Positions 1 through 7,708 of a DNA stretch of 64,000 bases are shown here, piece after piece. The notes under the pieces were generated by a model, which saw only the letters and a program-made list of their open reading frames with translations, made no database searches and was not told the DNA's origin. The position numbers and the translations under genes were made by a program. How positions within the stretch are numbered: position 1 is the stretch's first letter; every line of letters starts with the position of its first letter. This stretch comes from Pseudaquabacterium inlustre (GTDB taxonomy: Bacteria; Pseudomonadota; Gammaproteobacteria; Burkholderiales; Burkholderiaceae_C). The stretch is taken from the NCBI RefSeq assembly GCF_038066595.1, contig NZ_JBBUTH010000007.1, forward strand, positions 558,001 to 622,000, written 5' to 3'.

Positions 1-1377
1 GCCCAGGTCATCGCGGAAGCGGCCCAGCACCTGCAGGCCAAAGGGCAGGCCCTTGTCGTCGCGGCCGCAGGGCAGGGCCAGCGCCGGGTGGGTGGTCAGC
101 GTGGTCACATAGGTCAGCGCCAGCCAACGGTAGTAGTTGGCCTGCGGCTGGCCGCCCACGCTGGCGGCATGCGGCAGCGTCCAGGCGAAGGGCGACACCG
201 GCGTCACCGGCGACAGCACGAGGTCCACCTCGTCGAACACGCGCTGGAAGCGCTTGAGCAGGCGCGTCTGCTCGGCCTCGGCCCACGACACATCCAGCAG
301 GCTCATCTTCGCGCCCATCTCGTAGTTGCTGCGCGGGTTGGGGCCCAGGCTCATCGGGTCGCGCTCGTAGGCCTCGCGCATGCCGGTGACGAAGGCCACC
401 GCGCGCAGCACGTCGAAGCAGCGGTGCGCGTGGGCGAAGGGCTGCTCATCACCGCTGAAGTCCAGCGTGTGCACCGAGCGGAACAGCGGCTTCATGGCCG
501 CCACCTTGGCGCGGAAGGTGGCGCGGATCTCGTCGTCGACGTCGCAGACACCGAAGTCCTCGGTGATGCCCACGCGCAGCCGGCCCAGATCGACCGGCGG
601 CAGGTTCAGAAAGGCGCTGGCATCCACCGGGTAGCTCAGCGGATCGCTCGCGTCCACGCCGGCGCTGGCGGCCAGCTGCAGCGCGGCGTCGGCCACCGTG
701 CGGCCCATCGGCCCCACCACCGAGATCGGCGACCAGCCCAGCGGCCGGCGCGCGCTGGGCACCAGGCCCGGCGACGGCCGGAAGCCCACCACACCGCACT
801 TGGCCGCCGGGATGCGCAGCGAGCCGCCGGTGTCCGATCCGGTGCAGATCGGCAGCAGATCCAGCGCCAGCGCGCAGGCCGAGCCGCCCGACGAGCCGCC
901 GGCGTTCAGCCGCGGATCGAAGGGGTTGCCGGTGGCGCCCCACACCGGGTTGAAGCTGTTGGCGCCGGCGCCCATCTCGGGCACGTTGGTCTTGGCGGTG
1001 ACGATGGCGCCGGCCGCGCGCAGCCGCGCCACCAGCACGTTGTCCAGCGCCGGCACATTGGCGCGGTAGATCGGCGAGCCATAGGTGGTGAGCAGGCCGG
1101 CGGTCTCTTCCAGGTCCTTCACGCCCAGCGGCAGGCCGTGCAGCAGGCCCAGGGGCTCGCCGCGCATCACCGCGGCCTCGGCCGCACGGGCTTCGGCGCG
1201 GGCACGCTCGTAGGCCGTGGCCGTGACGGCGTTGACATGCGGGTTGAGCGCCGCGATGCGCGCGACGCAGGCGTCCAGCAGTTCCACCGGCGAAAGCTGC
1301 TTGGCGCCGATGCGGCGGCGCAGCTCCACGGCAGACAGGGACAGCAGGTCGGCGTGGGGGGAGGCGTTGTCGTTCAT
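1..1377 (-). CDS. Amidase-signature family amidase (3' end beyond the window)
   Basis: This is an amidase-signature hydrolase, a family that cleaves amide bonds with a Ser-cisSer-Lys triad. Reading from the ATG at 1377 gives GLPLGVKDLEETAG with the catalytic lysine at residue 87. The glycine/serine loop NAGGSSGGSA carries the cis-serine near residue 162, and GSDTGGSLRIPA carries the nucleophile Ser186. The frame stays open to base 1, so the C-terminus is missing; about 459 codons are visible, close to a full family length. It is the last visible gene of a minus-strand cluster with a DSD1-type PLP enzyme, a Bug binding protein and dsdA, 30 bases after its neighbour. The context suggests release of an amino acid or its amide from a D-amino-acid-containing substrate, but that is inference. 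The substrate is unknown; GatA is less likely because no gatC or gatB is next to it. Confidence 0.88.
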   Translation of the reverse strand, partial: MNDNASPHADLLSLSAVELRRRIGAKQLSPVELLDACVARIAALNPHVNAVTATAYERARAEARAAEAAVMRGEPLGLLHGLPLGVKDLEETAGLLTTYGSPIYRANVPALDNVLVARLRAAGAIVTAKTNVPEMGAGANSFNPVWGATGNPFDPRLNAGGSSGGSACALALDLLPICTGSDTGGSLRIPAAKCGVVGFRPSPGLVPSARRPLGWSPISVVGPMGRTVADAALQLAASAGVDASDPLSYPVDASAFLNLPPVDLGRLRVGITEDFGVCDVDDEIRATFRAKVAAMKPLFRSVHTLDFSGDEQPFAHAHRCFDVLRAVAFVTGMREAYERDPMSLGPNPRSNYEMGAKMSLLDVSWAEAEQTRLLKRFQRVFDEVDLVLSPVTPVSPFAWTLPHAASVGGQPQANYYRWLALTYVTTLTTHPALALPCGRDDKGLPFGLQVLGRFRDDLG

Positions 1378-1407
1378 CGAAAAGCAGGCAAGAAGGCAGG
1401 AAGGCGT

Positions 1408-2589
1408 TCACCAGCTGTGGCCGCGGGCCGCGATGGGCCAGAGATCGACCACGCGGCCGTCGCGCAGCACCACCAGCCGGTCGTGCAGGTTGAGGGTGGG
1501 GTCGCAGTGGCCGGGGATCAGGCGGACCACCTCGCCCAGCACCGGCGGCGCGGCATCGGCGGCCAGGGCCACCACGCCGTGTTCGTCGTTCAGGCGCACC
1601 GGGCCCCAGCCGGCGCGCGGCGGCCAGGGCTGCGGCGGGCCGCTCTCGGCCGACAGGGTCTTGAGCCCGCAGTCCAGCACCAGCTGGCCAGGGGTGGCGG
1701 TGCTGATCACGGTGCTGAACAGGAACAGCGCGTGCTCGAAGCGCAGGTCTTCAGCGCCGCCAGAATCGCCACCGGCTTCGTTGTCGGCGTAGTCGCGGTC
1801 CATGAAGGCGTAGCTGCCCGGCTGCACCTCGGTGTACACGCCGCTGGCCAGGTCGAAGCCCACGCTGCCGGTGCCGCTGCCGGTCACCACGGCGGGCGAC
1901 AGGCCCGCGGCTTGCAGCGCGGCCACCACGGAGCCGGCACGGTCAGCGGCGGCGCGGGCTGAAGCGCGGCGTTCGGCCGCATCGCGCACATGCTGCACGC
2001 CGCCGTGGTAAGCCTGCAGCCCGGCCCAGCGCAGGCCCGGTGCGGCGGCGATGGCGTCGATCAGGCGACGCACGGCCGAGGCGTCGCGGTCGGCGCCGGG
2101 CACGCCGCAGCGGCCCTGGCCGATGTCGATCTCGACGAACACGCCCAGGCGCTGGTCGCCGGCCAGGCCTTCGCGTGCGGCGGCCTCGGCCAGCGTGGCC
2201 ACCTGGCGCACATCGTCCACGCACACCGACAGCTGCACGCCGCGCCCTTCCCGCGCCCAACGCGCCAGCCAGCCGGCCTGCAGCGCGCCGGCCAGCTGGT
2301 TGCTGACATGCACGCTGCGCACGCCGGCTTCCAGGAACGGCCAGGCCTCGCTGGCCTTCTGCACGCAGATGCCCACCGCGCCGGCGCGCACCTGCGCCAG
2401 CGCCACGGCGGGGCACTTGTGCGCCTTGGCATGCGGCCGCACGGCCACGCCATGGCGTTGCGCGGCGGCCTGCAGGCGCTGCAGGTTGCGCTCGAACGGT
2501 GCCGCGTCCAGCAGCAGCGTGGGGGTGGGCAGCGTGGCGGCCGCCTGGCCTGGGTGCGCCGCGTCGGGCAGGGGCGTGAAGGTGCTCAT
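1408..2589 (-). CDS. DSD1-family PLP enzyme (D-threonine aldolase / 3-hydroxy-D-aspartate aldolase type)
   Basis: The 393-residue protein belongs to the alanine-racemase-fold D-threonine aldolase/D-serine dehydratase (DSD1) family. An N-terminal PLP barrel carries the Schiff-base lysine in RPHAKAHKCP (Lys55). A C-terminal beta domain ends with PGHCDPTLNLHD, whose His361 and Cys362 match the metal-binding pair of this family. These enzymes cleave or dehydrate D-beta-hydroxy amino acids such as D-threonine, D-serine or D-3-hydroxyaspartate, using PLP and a divalent metal. The ATG overlaps the stop of the upstream Bug gene by four bases (ATGA), so the two are likely translationally coupled. With dsdA in the same cluster, two unrelated PLP enzymes for D-hydroxy amino acids are encoded together. 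Aldolase or dehydratase activity cannot be decided from sequence alone. Confidence 0.85.
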   Translation of the reverse strand: MSTFTPLPDAAHPGQAAATLPTPTLLLDAAPFERNLQRLQAAAQRHGVAVRPHAKAHKCPAVALAQVRAGAVGICVQKASEAWPFLEAGVRSVHVSNQLAGALQAGWLARWAREGRGVQLSVCVDDVRQVATLAEAAAREGLAGDQRLGVFVEIDIGQGRCGVPGADRDASAVRRLIDAIAAAPGLRWAGLQAYHGGVQHVRDAAERRASARAAADRAGSVVAALQAAGLSPAVVTGSGTGSVGFDLASGVYTEVQPGSYAFMDRDYADNEAGGDSGGAEDLRFEHALFLFSTVISTATPGQLVLDCGLKTLSAESGPPQPWPPRAGWGPVRLNDEHGVVALAADAAPPVLGEVVRLIPGHCDPTLNLHDRLVVLRDGRVVDLWPIAARGHSW

Positions 2590-3614
2590 TCAGCCTTGAT
2601 GTTGGCGCGGGCCGCGGTGGCCCGCATGATCGGCAGCTCGTTCTCGATCAGCTGGCCCAGCTGGGCGCCGTTCAGGAAGCCGGGCTCCATGCCGTTGGCC
2701 AGCATCTTCTCGCGGATGTCGGGCGTGGCCACCAGCTCCTGCAGGGTTTTTTCCAGCTTGGCGCGCACCGCCGGCGGCAGGCCGCGCGGCGCCACGAAGG
2801 CCAGCCAGGTGTCGGCGTTGAGCGCATAGCCCTGCTCCTGGAAGCTGGGCACGTCGGGCAGCAGCGCGCTGCGCTTGGCGGTGGTGACGCCGATGGCCTT
2901 GACCTTGCCGGCCTTGAGCTGCGGGATCGCGGCGGTCACCGTGTCCACCGAGAACTGCACCTGGCCGGCCATCAGGTCGGTCATGGCCGGCGCGCTGCCC
3001 TTGTAGGGCACGTGCAGCATCTGCGTCTCGGTGGCGCGCTGCAGCAACTCGCCGGTGAACTGCGAGGTGGTGCCCTGGCCGAACGAGGCCCAGGTGAACT
3101 TGCCCGGCGCGGGCTTGACCAGCGCGGCAAAGGTCTTGGGCGAGCTGGCCTTCACGTCCGGATGCGCCAGCAGGATCAGCGGCGTGCGGCCCACCAGGCC
3201 GATGGGCTCGAAGCTCTTGACCGGGTCGTACGGCAGCTTGGGGTTGATGGCCGGGTTGACCGTGAAGGTGGTGCCCGAGCTGATCAGCAGCGTGTAGCCG
3301 TCGGCCGGCGCCTTGGCGGCATAGGCCGCGCCGATCACCGTGCCGGCGCCGCCGCGGTTTTCCACCACCACGGTCTGGCCCAGCTTCTCGCCCAGCGCCT
3401 TGGCGAACAGCCGGCCCATCACGTCGGTGGCGCCGCCGGCCGGGAAGGGCACGACGATCTGGATGGGTTTGGACGGCCAGGCGTCGGCGGCCAGCGCCGG
3501 CAGGGCGGCGGCACCGCCGACGGTGGCGGCAGTCAGCGCCAGGCCACGCAGCAGCCGGCGGCGGGCCGGTGCAGCGATCGACGGGCTCGAAGGGGCGCAG
3601 GGGCGGTGGGTCAT
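2586..3614 (-). CDS. Bug-family tripartite tricarboxylate transporter substrate-binding protein
   Basis: This 342-residue periplasmic binding protein is of the Bug (TctC) family, very numerous in Burkholderiales. The N-terminus has a twin-arginine-like stretch (RRRLLRG), a hydrophobic segment and a probable cleavage after LPALA near residue 43. The mature start is typical: WPSKPIQIVVPFPAGGATDV, followed by ENRGGAGTVIGA. Family members bind carboxylates or amino acids and pass them to TctAB-type membrane proteins. No tctA or tctB is visible here, so it is an orphan receptor or uses a transporter elsewhere. GGAGA lies five bases before the ATG at 3614. It sits between dsdA and the DSD1-type enzyme, overlapping the latter by four bases, so its ligand is plausibly a D-hydroxy amino acid or related acid (inference). 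Confidence 0.9.
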   Translation of the reverse strand: MTHRPCAPSSPSIAAPARRRLLRGLALTAATVGGAAALPALAADAWPSKPIQIVVPFPAGGATDVMGRLFAKALGEKLGQTVVVENRGGAGTVIGAAYAAKAPADGYTLLISSGTTFTVNPAINPKLPYDPVKSFEPIGLVGRTPLILLAHPDVKASSPKTFAALVKPAPGKFTWASFGQGTTSQFTGELLQRATETQMLHVPYKGSAPAMTDLMAGQVQFSVDTVTAAIPQLKAGKVKAIGVTTAKRSALLPDVPSFQEQGYALNADTWLAFVAPRGLPPAVRAKLEKTLQELVATPDIREKMLANGMEPGFLNGAQLGQLIENELPIMRATAARANIKAE

Positions 3615-3697
3615 GAGGTCTCCGACAGGGGCGGGGTGAACGGGGTGGATGGGGAGGGCGGTGAACGGCAGGCTGGACGGCGAGACGGTGGGCCGGC

Positions 3698-5203
3698 TCA
3701 GGACGCCAGCGCGGGGTCGTCGGAGGGCGTGGCGGCCAGCTGCGCACCGCGGTGGCGGAAGGCGGCGATCTCGACATCGGGCACGGCCTGGCCGCCGGTG
3801 GTCCAGGCGATGTGCGTGGCGCGGGCCAGTTGCGGGCGCAGGCCGGATGCATCGAGCCAGGCGCGGCCGGCAGGGCTGTGCAGCAGCAGCCGCGGGCCGG
3901 CCAGGCCGGCGGCGGCCGAAGGCTCCAGGCGCAGGGCTTCGCTCAACGCGGCCTGGTGCAGCAGCCGGTGCAGGTCGTCGTCGGTGACGGTGTAGCCGCC
4001 GGCCAGGCCTGGCCCCGCCCAGGCCAGGGCCAGCGCGCTGGCGCGCGGCACGGCCAGGCCGTCGGCCTCGGTGCGGTTGCTCAGGCCGATGTCGTACACC
4101 GACGGCGGCTCGCCCTCGGCGGCCGCCCGGCTTGCCTGCGCGGCCAGCGCCGGCACCTGGGCGCGCGCCAGCGGATGCGCCGCCAGCAGGCCCAGCAGGA
4201 AGCAGGGCGACTGCACCGGCTCGGCGAAGAAGCAGTGCACATGCGCGCCGAAGCGCTGCCGCAGCCCCCAGGCGATGCCGCCCGGCGCGCCGCCCACGCC
4301 ACAGGGCAGGTACACGATCAGCGGATGCTCGGCATCCACCACGCGGCCGGCGGCGGCCAGCTGCGCGGCCAGGCGCTCGGCCGCCACCGCATAGCCCAGG
4401 AACAGCGAAGCCGAGCGCTCGTCGTCGACGAAGTGGATGCGGCCACCGGCGGCCTGCGCCTCGGCACGACCGGCGGCCACGGCCTCGGCGTAGTCGCCGG
4501 CGTGCTCCACCACGCGCACGCCGCGCTGGCGCAGCCGGTCCTTCTTCCAGCCCTTGGCCTCGGCCGACATGTGCACCACGGCCTCGAAGCCCAGCGCTGC
4601 GGCCATCACGCCGATGGCCAGGCCCAGGTTGCCGGTGGAGCCCACGGCCACCTGGTGCGCGGCAAACAGCGCCCGTGCGGCGGGCCCGGCCAGCACGGTG
4701 GACGGCACCTGCGCGCGGGCCTGGGGGCTCGTCAGCAGATCGGCCGGCAGCAGGCCGTGGCGCAGGGCCAGGGCCTCGGCATGCTCCAGCACCTCGTGGA
4801 TGCCGCCGCGCGCCTTCACCGAGCCGGCCACCGGCAGCGCATGGTCGGCCTTGACGAACAGCGTGCCGGCGTCTGCCGGCAGGCCGAGCGCCGCCTGCAG
4901 CGCAGGCACCGGCAGCAGCGGCGATTCGATCAGGCCGCCGGCCGCGGCCAGCGCCTCGGGAAACAGCTGCGCCAGCAGCGGCGCAAACCAGGCCAGGCGC
5001 TGCGCGGCGGCAGGCAGGCCGCCGGCCGGCGGGGCGCTGGCCGCGCCGGCCGTGGTCGCCGCATCATCGATGCCACTGGGGGCAGCCCGCTGCGCCCAGC
5101 ACACCGGCCGGCCACCGGCCAGGGCCACCCAGTCGATGCCGCTGTGCCAGGTCGGCAGCGGTGATGTCGAGGGCGTGACGGCGGCGTGAACAGGCAGTGA
5201 CAT
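3698..5203 (-). CDS. dsdA: D-serine ammonia-lyase (D-serine dehydratase)
   Basis: DsdA uses PLP to convert D-serine to pyruvate and ammonia; D-threonine is a weaker substrate in known enzymes. The diagnostic block KADHALPVAGSVKARGG, with the PLP lysine Lys130, closely matches the family signature, and VGSTGNLGLAIG is the phosphate-binding glycine loop. The 501-residue length exceeds the roughly 440 of E. coli DsdA; the excess is mostly an Ala/Pro-rich stretch around residues 45-65. I chose the ATG at 5203 because GAGG stands nine bases upstream; an in-frame ATG at 5212 has that GAGG directly against it. The gene is divergent from a LysR gene 78 bases away and heads a minus-strand set with a binding protein, a DSD1-type enzyme and an amidase. 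Confidence 0.93.
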   Translation of the reverse strand: MSLPVHAAVTPSTSPLPTWHSGIDWVALAGGRPVCWAQRAAPSGIDDAATTAGAASAPPAGGLPAAAQRLAWFAPLLAQLFPEALAAAGGLIESPLLPVPALQAALGLPADAGTLFVKADHALPVAGSVKARGGIHEVLEHAEALALRHGLLPADLLTSPQARAQVPSTVLAGPAARALFAAHQVAVGSTGNLGLAIGVMAAALGFEAVVHMSAEAKGWKKDRLRQRGVRVVEHAGDYAEAVAAGRAEAQAAGGRIHFVDDERSASLFLGYAVAAERLAAQLAAAGRVVDAEHPLIVYLPCGVGGAPGGIAWGLRQRFGAHVHCFFAEPVQSPCFLLGLLAAHPLARAQVPALAAQASRAAAEGEPPSVYDIGLSNRTEADGLAVPRASALALAWAGPGLAGGYTVTDDDLHRLLHQAALSEALRLEPSAAAGLAGPRLLLHSPAGRAWLDASGLRPQLARATHIAWTTGGQAVPDVEIAAFRHRGAQLAATPSDDPALAS

Positions 5204-5212
5204 GGCCTGCAT

Positions 5213-5281
5213 CCTCGGGCCGGCGGGCCGCGGCGGCAAGCCACTTATACTCATCCGCACATTAGTTTCACCAATGCCGAA
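5213..5281. promoter_or_regulatory. Divergent dsdA/lysR promoter region with candidate LysR box
   Basis: The short region between the dsdA and lysR starts is more AT-rich than its surroundings. TATACT at 5246-5251 fits a -10 for the plus-strand lysR gene, and the overlapping TATAAG read on the minus strand (5249 to 5244) fits a -10 for dsdA, about 40 bases before its ATG. ATTAGTTTCACCAAT at 5261-5275 has ends that are nearly inverted copies, as in the T-N11-A sites of LysR regulators, and lies where the dsdA -35 would fall. Activation of dsdA by the divergent regulator is inferred. Confidence 0.5.
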
Positions 5282-6274
5282 GTGACCTCTGCGCTGAACC
5301 CCTCGCTGCTGTCGTGGCTGCGCTGCTTCGATGCCGCGGCGCGCGCGCGCAGCTTCACGCAGGCAGCGGCCACGCTGTGCATCACCCAGGGCGCGGTGAG
5401 CCAGCAGGTCAAGCAGCTGGAGCAGTGGCTGCGGCGGCCGCTGTTCCTGCGCAGCCCGCGCGCGCTGGTGCTCACGCCCGAGGGCCTGCGCCTGCACGGC
5501 GTGCTGCGCGAATCCTTCGACGCGCTGGAAGCCGCGCTGCTGCAACTGCGTGCACCAGCCGAGGGCGCGCCGCTGACGCTGAGCTGCGCGCCATCCTTCG
5601 CGATGGGCTGGCTGACGCCGCGGCTGGGCGACTTCTTCCGCCAGCATCCGGGGCTGGAGCTGCGCGTGCTGGGCGAGTTCGAATCGCTGGACCGCGCGCG
5701 CATGGCCCAGCGCGGCCTGGCCGCCGCCGTGCGCTACGACCCCGGCGGCTATGCCGACCTGCAGGACAGCCTGTTTCTCGACGAATGGCTGCTGCCGGTG
5801 GCCAGCCCGGCCTGGCTGGCCGCGCAGCCGCAGCCGCCGCAGCTGGACACGCTGGCGCCCGAGCAGCTGCTGCACGACGACCAGGCCTGGGACGGCGCCG
5901 GCCCGCACGAGGAATGGCTGCAGTGGCTGCAGGCCGCACGGCCCGCCGGCCTGCCCCCCGCGCTGGCCCAGGGCCTGCACCTGGGCCGGCACTTCAACCT
6001 CACGCAGCTGGCGCTGGCCGCCGCGCTGGCCGGCCAGGGCGTGGCCATGGGCCGCGCCGCGCTGGTGATGGACGATCTGGCCGCCGGCCGGCTGGTGGCG
6101 CCGTTCCGCCTGGCCGATGGCGGCGTGGCACTGCGAGGCCGCGCCGCCTACCGCCTGGTGGCGCCGGCCGATGCCGTGCCCGGCGTCGAGGCCGTGCGCG
6201 CCTGGCTGGGCGCACAGGCCGCCAGCTTCATCCGCCAGCGCGATGCCTGGCTGGCCCGGCACAACACCCCATGA
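5282..6274 (+). CDS. LysR-family regulator (GcvA-like group), probable regulator of the dsdA cluster
   Basis: This 330-residue LysR-type regulator has its helix-turn-helix at about residues 22-48 (SFTQAAATLCITQGAVSQQV), followed by the coiled linker helix KQLEQWLRRPLF and a periplasmic-binding-like effector domain. The N-terminus resembles the GcvA/AmpR group more than E. coli DsdC. The start is the GTG at 5282; the nearby ATG at 5275 is out of frame and stops at once. Divergent pairing with dsdA suggests it controls the D-serine gene, probably responding to a D-amino acid (inference). Its stop overlaps the start of chrA (ATGA at 6271-6274), so the regulator and a chromate-transporter-type protein should be co-translated, an unusual partnership. 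Confidence 0.88.
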   Translation: MTSALNPSLLSWLRCFDAAARARSFTQAAATLCITQGAVSQQVKQLEQWLRRPLFLRSPRALVLTPEGLRLHGVLRESFDALEAALLQLRAPAEGAPLTLSCAPSFAMGWLTPRLGDFFRQHPGLELRVLGEFESLDRARMAQRGLAAAVRYDPGGYADLQDSLFLDEWLLPVASPAWLAAQPQPPQLDTLAPEQLLHDDQAWDGAGPHEEWLQWLQAARPAGLPPALAQGLHLGRHFNLTQLALAAALAGQGVAMGRAALVMDDLAAGRLVAPFRLADGGVALRGRAAYRLVAPADAVPGVEAVRAWLGAQAASFIRQRDAWLARHNTP

Positions 6275-7647
6275 CCGCACACCACCCCTCGCCACCCACC
6301 GCACCCGCACCCGCACCCGCACCACCGCCGGCGCCCACGCGCGCCCAGGCCTTCGCCTACTGGCTGAAGCTGGGCTGCGTCAGCTTCGGTGGCCCGGCCG
6401 GGCAGATCGCGCTGATGCACGAGGACCTGGTGGAACGCCGGCGCTGGATCAGCGAACGGCGCTTCCTGCATGCGCTGAACTTCTGCATGGTGCTGCCCGG
6501 CCCCGAGGCGCAGCAGCTGGCCACCTACATCGGCTGGCTGATGCACGGGCGCTGGGGCGGCCTGGTGGCCGGCGGGCTGTTCGTGCTGCCGTCGCTGCTG
6601 CTGCTGGTGGCGCTGTCGTGGGTCTACATGGCCTGGGGCAGCCTGCCGGCGGTGGCCGGCGTGTTCTACGGCATCAAGCCCGCCGTCACGGCCCTGGTGC
6701 TGCATGCGGCCTGGCGCATCGGCTCGCGCACGCTGAAGAACGCCTGGCTGTGGAGCATCGCCGCACTGGCCTTCGTGGCCATCTTCGCGCTGCAGCTGCC
6801 GTTTCCGCTGATCGTGCTGGCCGCCGCGCTGGCCGGCACGGTGGGCGGGCGGCTGGCGCCGCAGCACTTCCGGGCCGGCGGCGGCGGCCATGGCGCGGCC
6901 CAGGGCCACGGCGGGCCGGCGCTGATCGACGACGACACGCCCACGCCGGCGCATGCGCGCTTCAGCTGGGCGCGCCTGCGGCAGGTGGCGCTGGCCTTCG
7001 GCCTGCTGTGGGCCGCCGCGCTGGGCGCTCTGGCGCTGGCCGGTGGCTGGCACGGCCTGCTGGCGCAGATGGGCTGGTTCTTCACCAAGGCGGCGCTGCT
7101 CACCTTCGGCGGCGCCTATGCGGTGCTGCCCTACGTCTACCAGGGCGCGGTGGACCATTTCCACTGGCTCAGCGCGCCGCAGATGATCGACGGCCTGGCG
7201 CTGGGCGAAATCACGCCGGGGCCGCTGATCATGGTGGTGGCCTTCGTCGGCTTCGTCGGCGGCTGGGGGCAGCCGCTGTTCGGCGCCGACTCGGCGGCGC
7301 TGTCCGGCTCACTGACCGCTGCGGTGGTCACGTTCTTCACCTTCCTGCCCTCGTTCGCCTTCATCCTGCTGGGCGGGCCCTTCATCGAGACCACGCATGG
7401 CCGCCTGGGCTTCACCGCGCCGCTCACCGCCATCACCGCGGCGGTGGTGGGCGTGATCCTGAACCTGGCGCTGTTCTTCGCCTGGCATGTGCTGTGGCCT
7501 GCCGGCTGGGGCGGCGGCGTCGAATGGCCGGCCGCGGTGATCGGCATCGTGGCCGCGCTGGCGCTGTGGCGCGGCAAGCAGAGCGTGCTGCGCGTGGTGC
7601 TGGGCGCCGGCCTGGCCGGGCTGGCGTGGCGGCTGATGATGGGATGA
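6271..7647 (+). CDS. chrA: Chromate transporter (ChrA, CHR family, two-domain form)
   Basis: The 458-residue polytopic inner-membrane protein has two homologous halves, the long bidomain CHR form. The first half opens with FAYWLKLGCVSFGGPAGQIA and contains LPGPEAQQLATYIGW. The second repeats the pattern with GWFFTKAALLTFGGAYAVLP and LGEITPGPLIMVVAFVGF. Characterised members export chromate, driven by the proton gradient; many homologues are untested. The halves are joined by a Gly/His-rich linker around residues 205-235. The ATG at 6271 overlaps the lysR stop by four bases. The first 25 residues are a proline/alanine run encoded by short cacccg-type repeats. Link to the upstream regulator is inferred from the overlap. 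Confidence 0.9.
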   Translation: MTAHHPSPPTAPAPAPAPPPAPTRAQAFAYWLKLGCVSFGGPAGQIALMHEDLVERRRWISERRFLHALNFCMVLPGPEAQQLATYIGWLMHGRWGGLVAGGLFVLPSLLLLVALSWVYMAWGSLPAVAGVFYGIKPAVTALVLHAAWRIGSRTLKNAWLWSIAALAFVAIFALQLPFPLIVLAAALAGTVGGRLAPQHFRAGGGGHGAAQGHGGPALIDDDTPTPAHARFSWARLRQVALAFGLLWAAALGALALAGGWHGLLAQMGWFFTKAALLTFGGAYAVLPYVYQGAVDHFHWLSAPQMIDGLALGEITPGPLIMVVAFVGFVGGWGQPLFGADSAALSGSLTAAVVTFFTFLPSFAFILLGGPFIETTHGRLGFTAPLTAITAAVVGVILNLALFFAWHVLWPAGWGGGVEWPAAVIGIVAALALWRGKQSVLRVVLGAGLAGLAWRLMMG

Positions 7648-7708
7648 AAGCAGCACGGCGCAGGCGCCCGTCGGGCATACTGCGCCGCGCTGATCAGGAC
7701 GCGCATTG

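Noticed and set aside
88..1962. A 624-codon plus-strand open frame at the left end
   Set aside because: It is antisense to the amidase and the DSD1-type enzyme, whose catalytic motifs are clear, and shows no family features itself.
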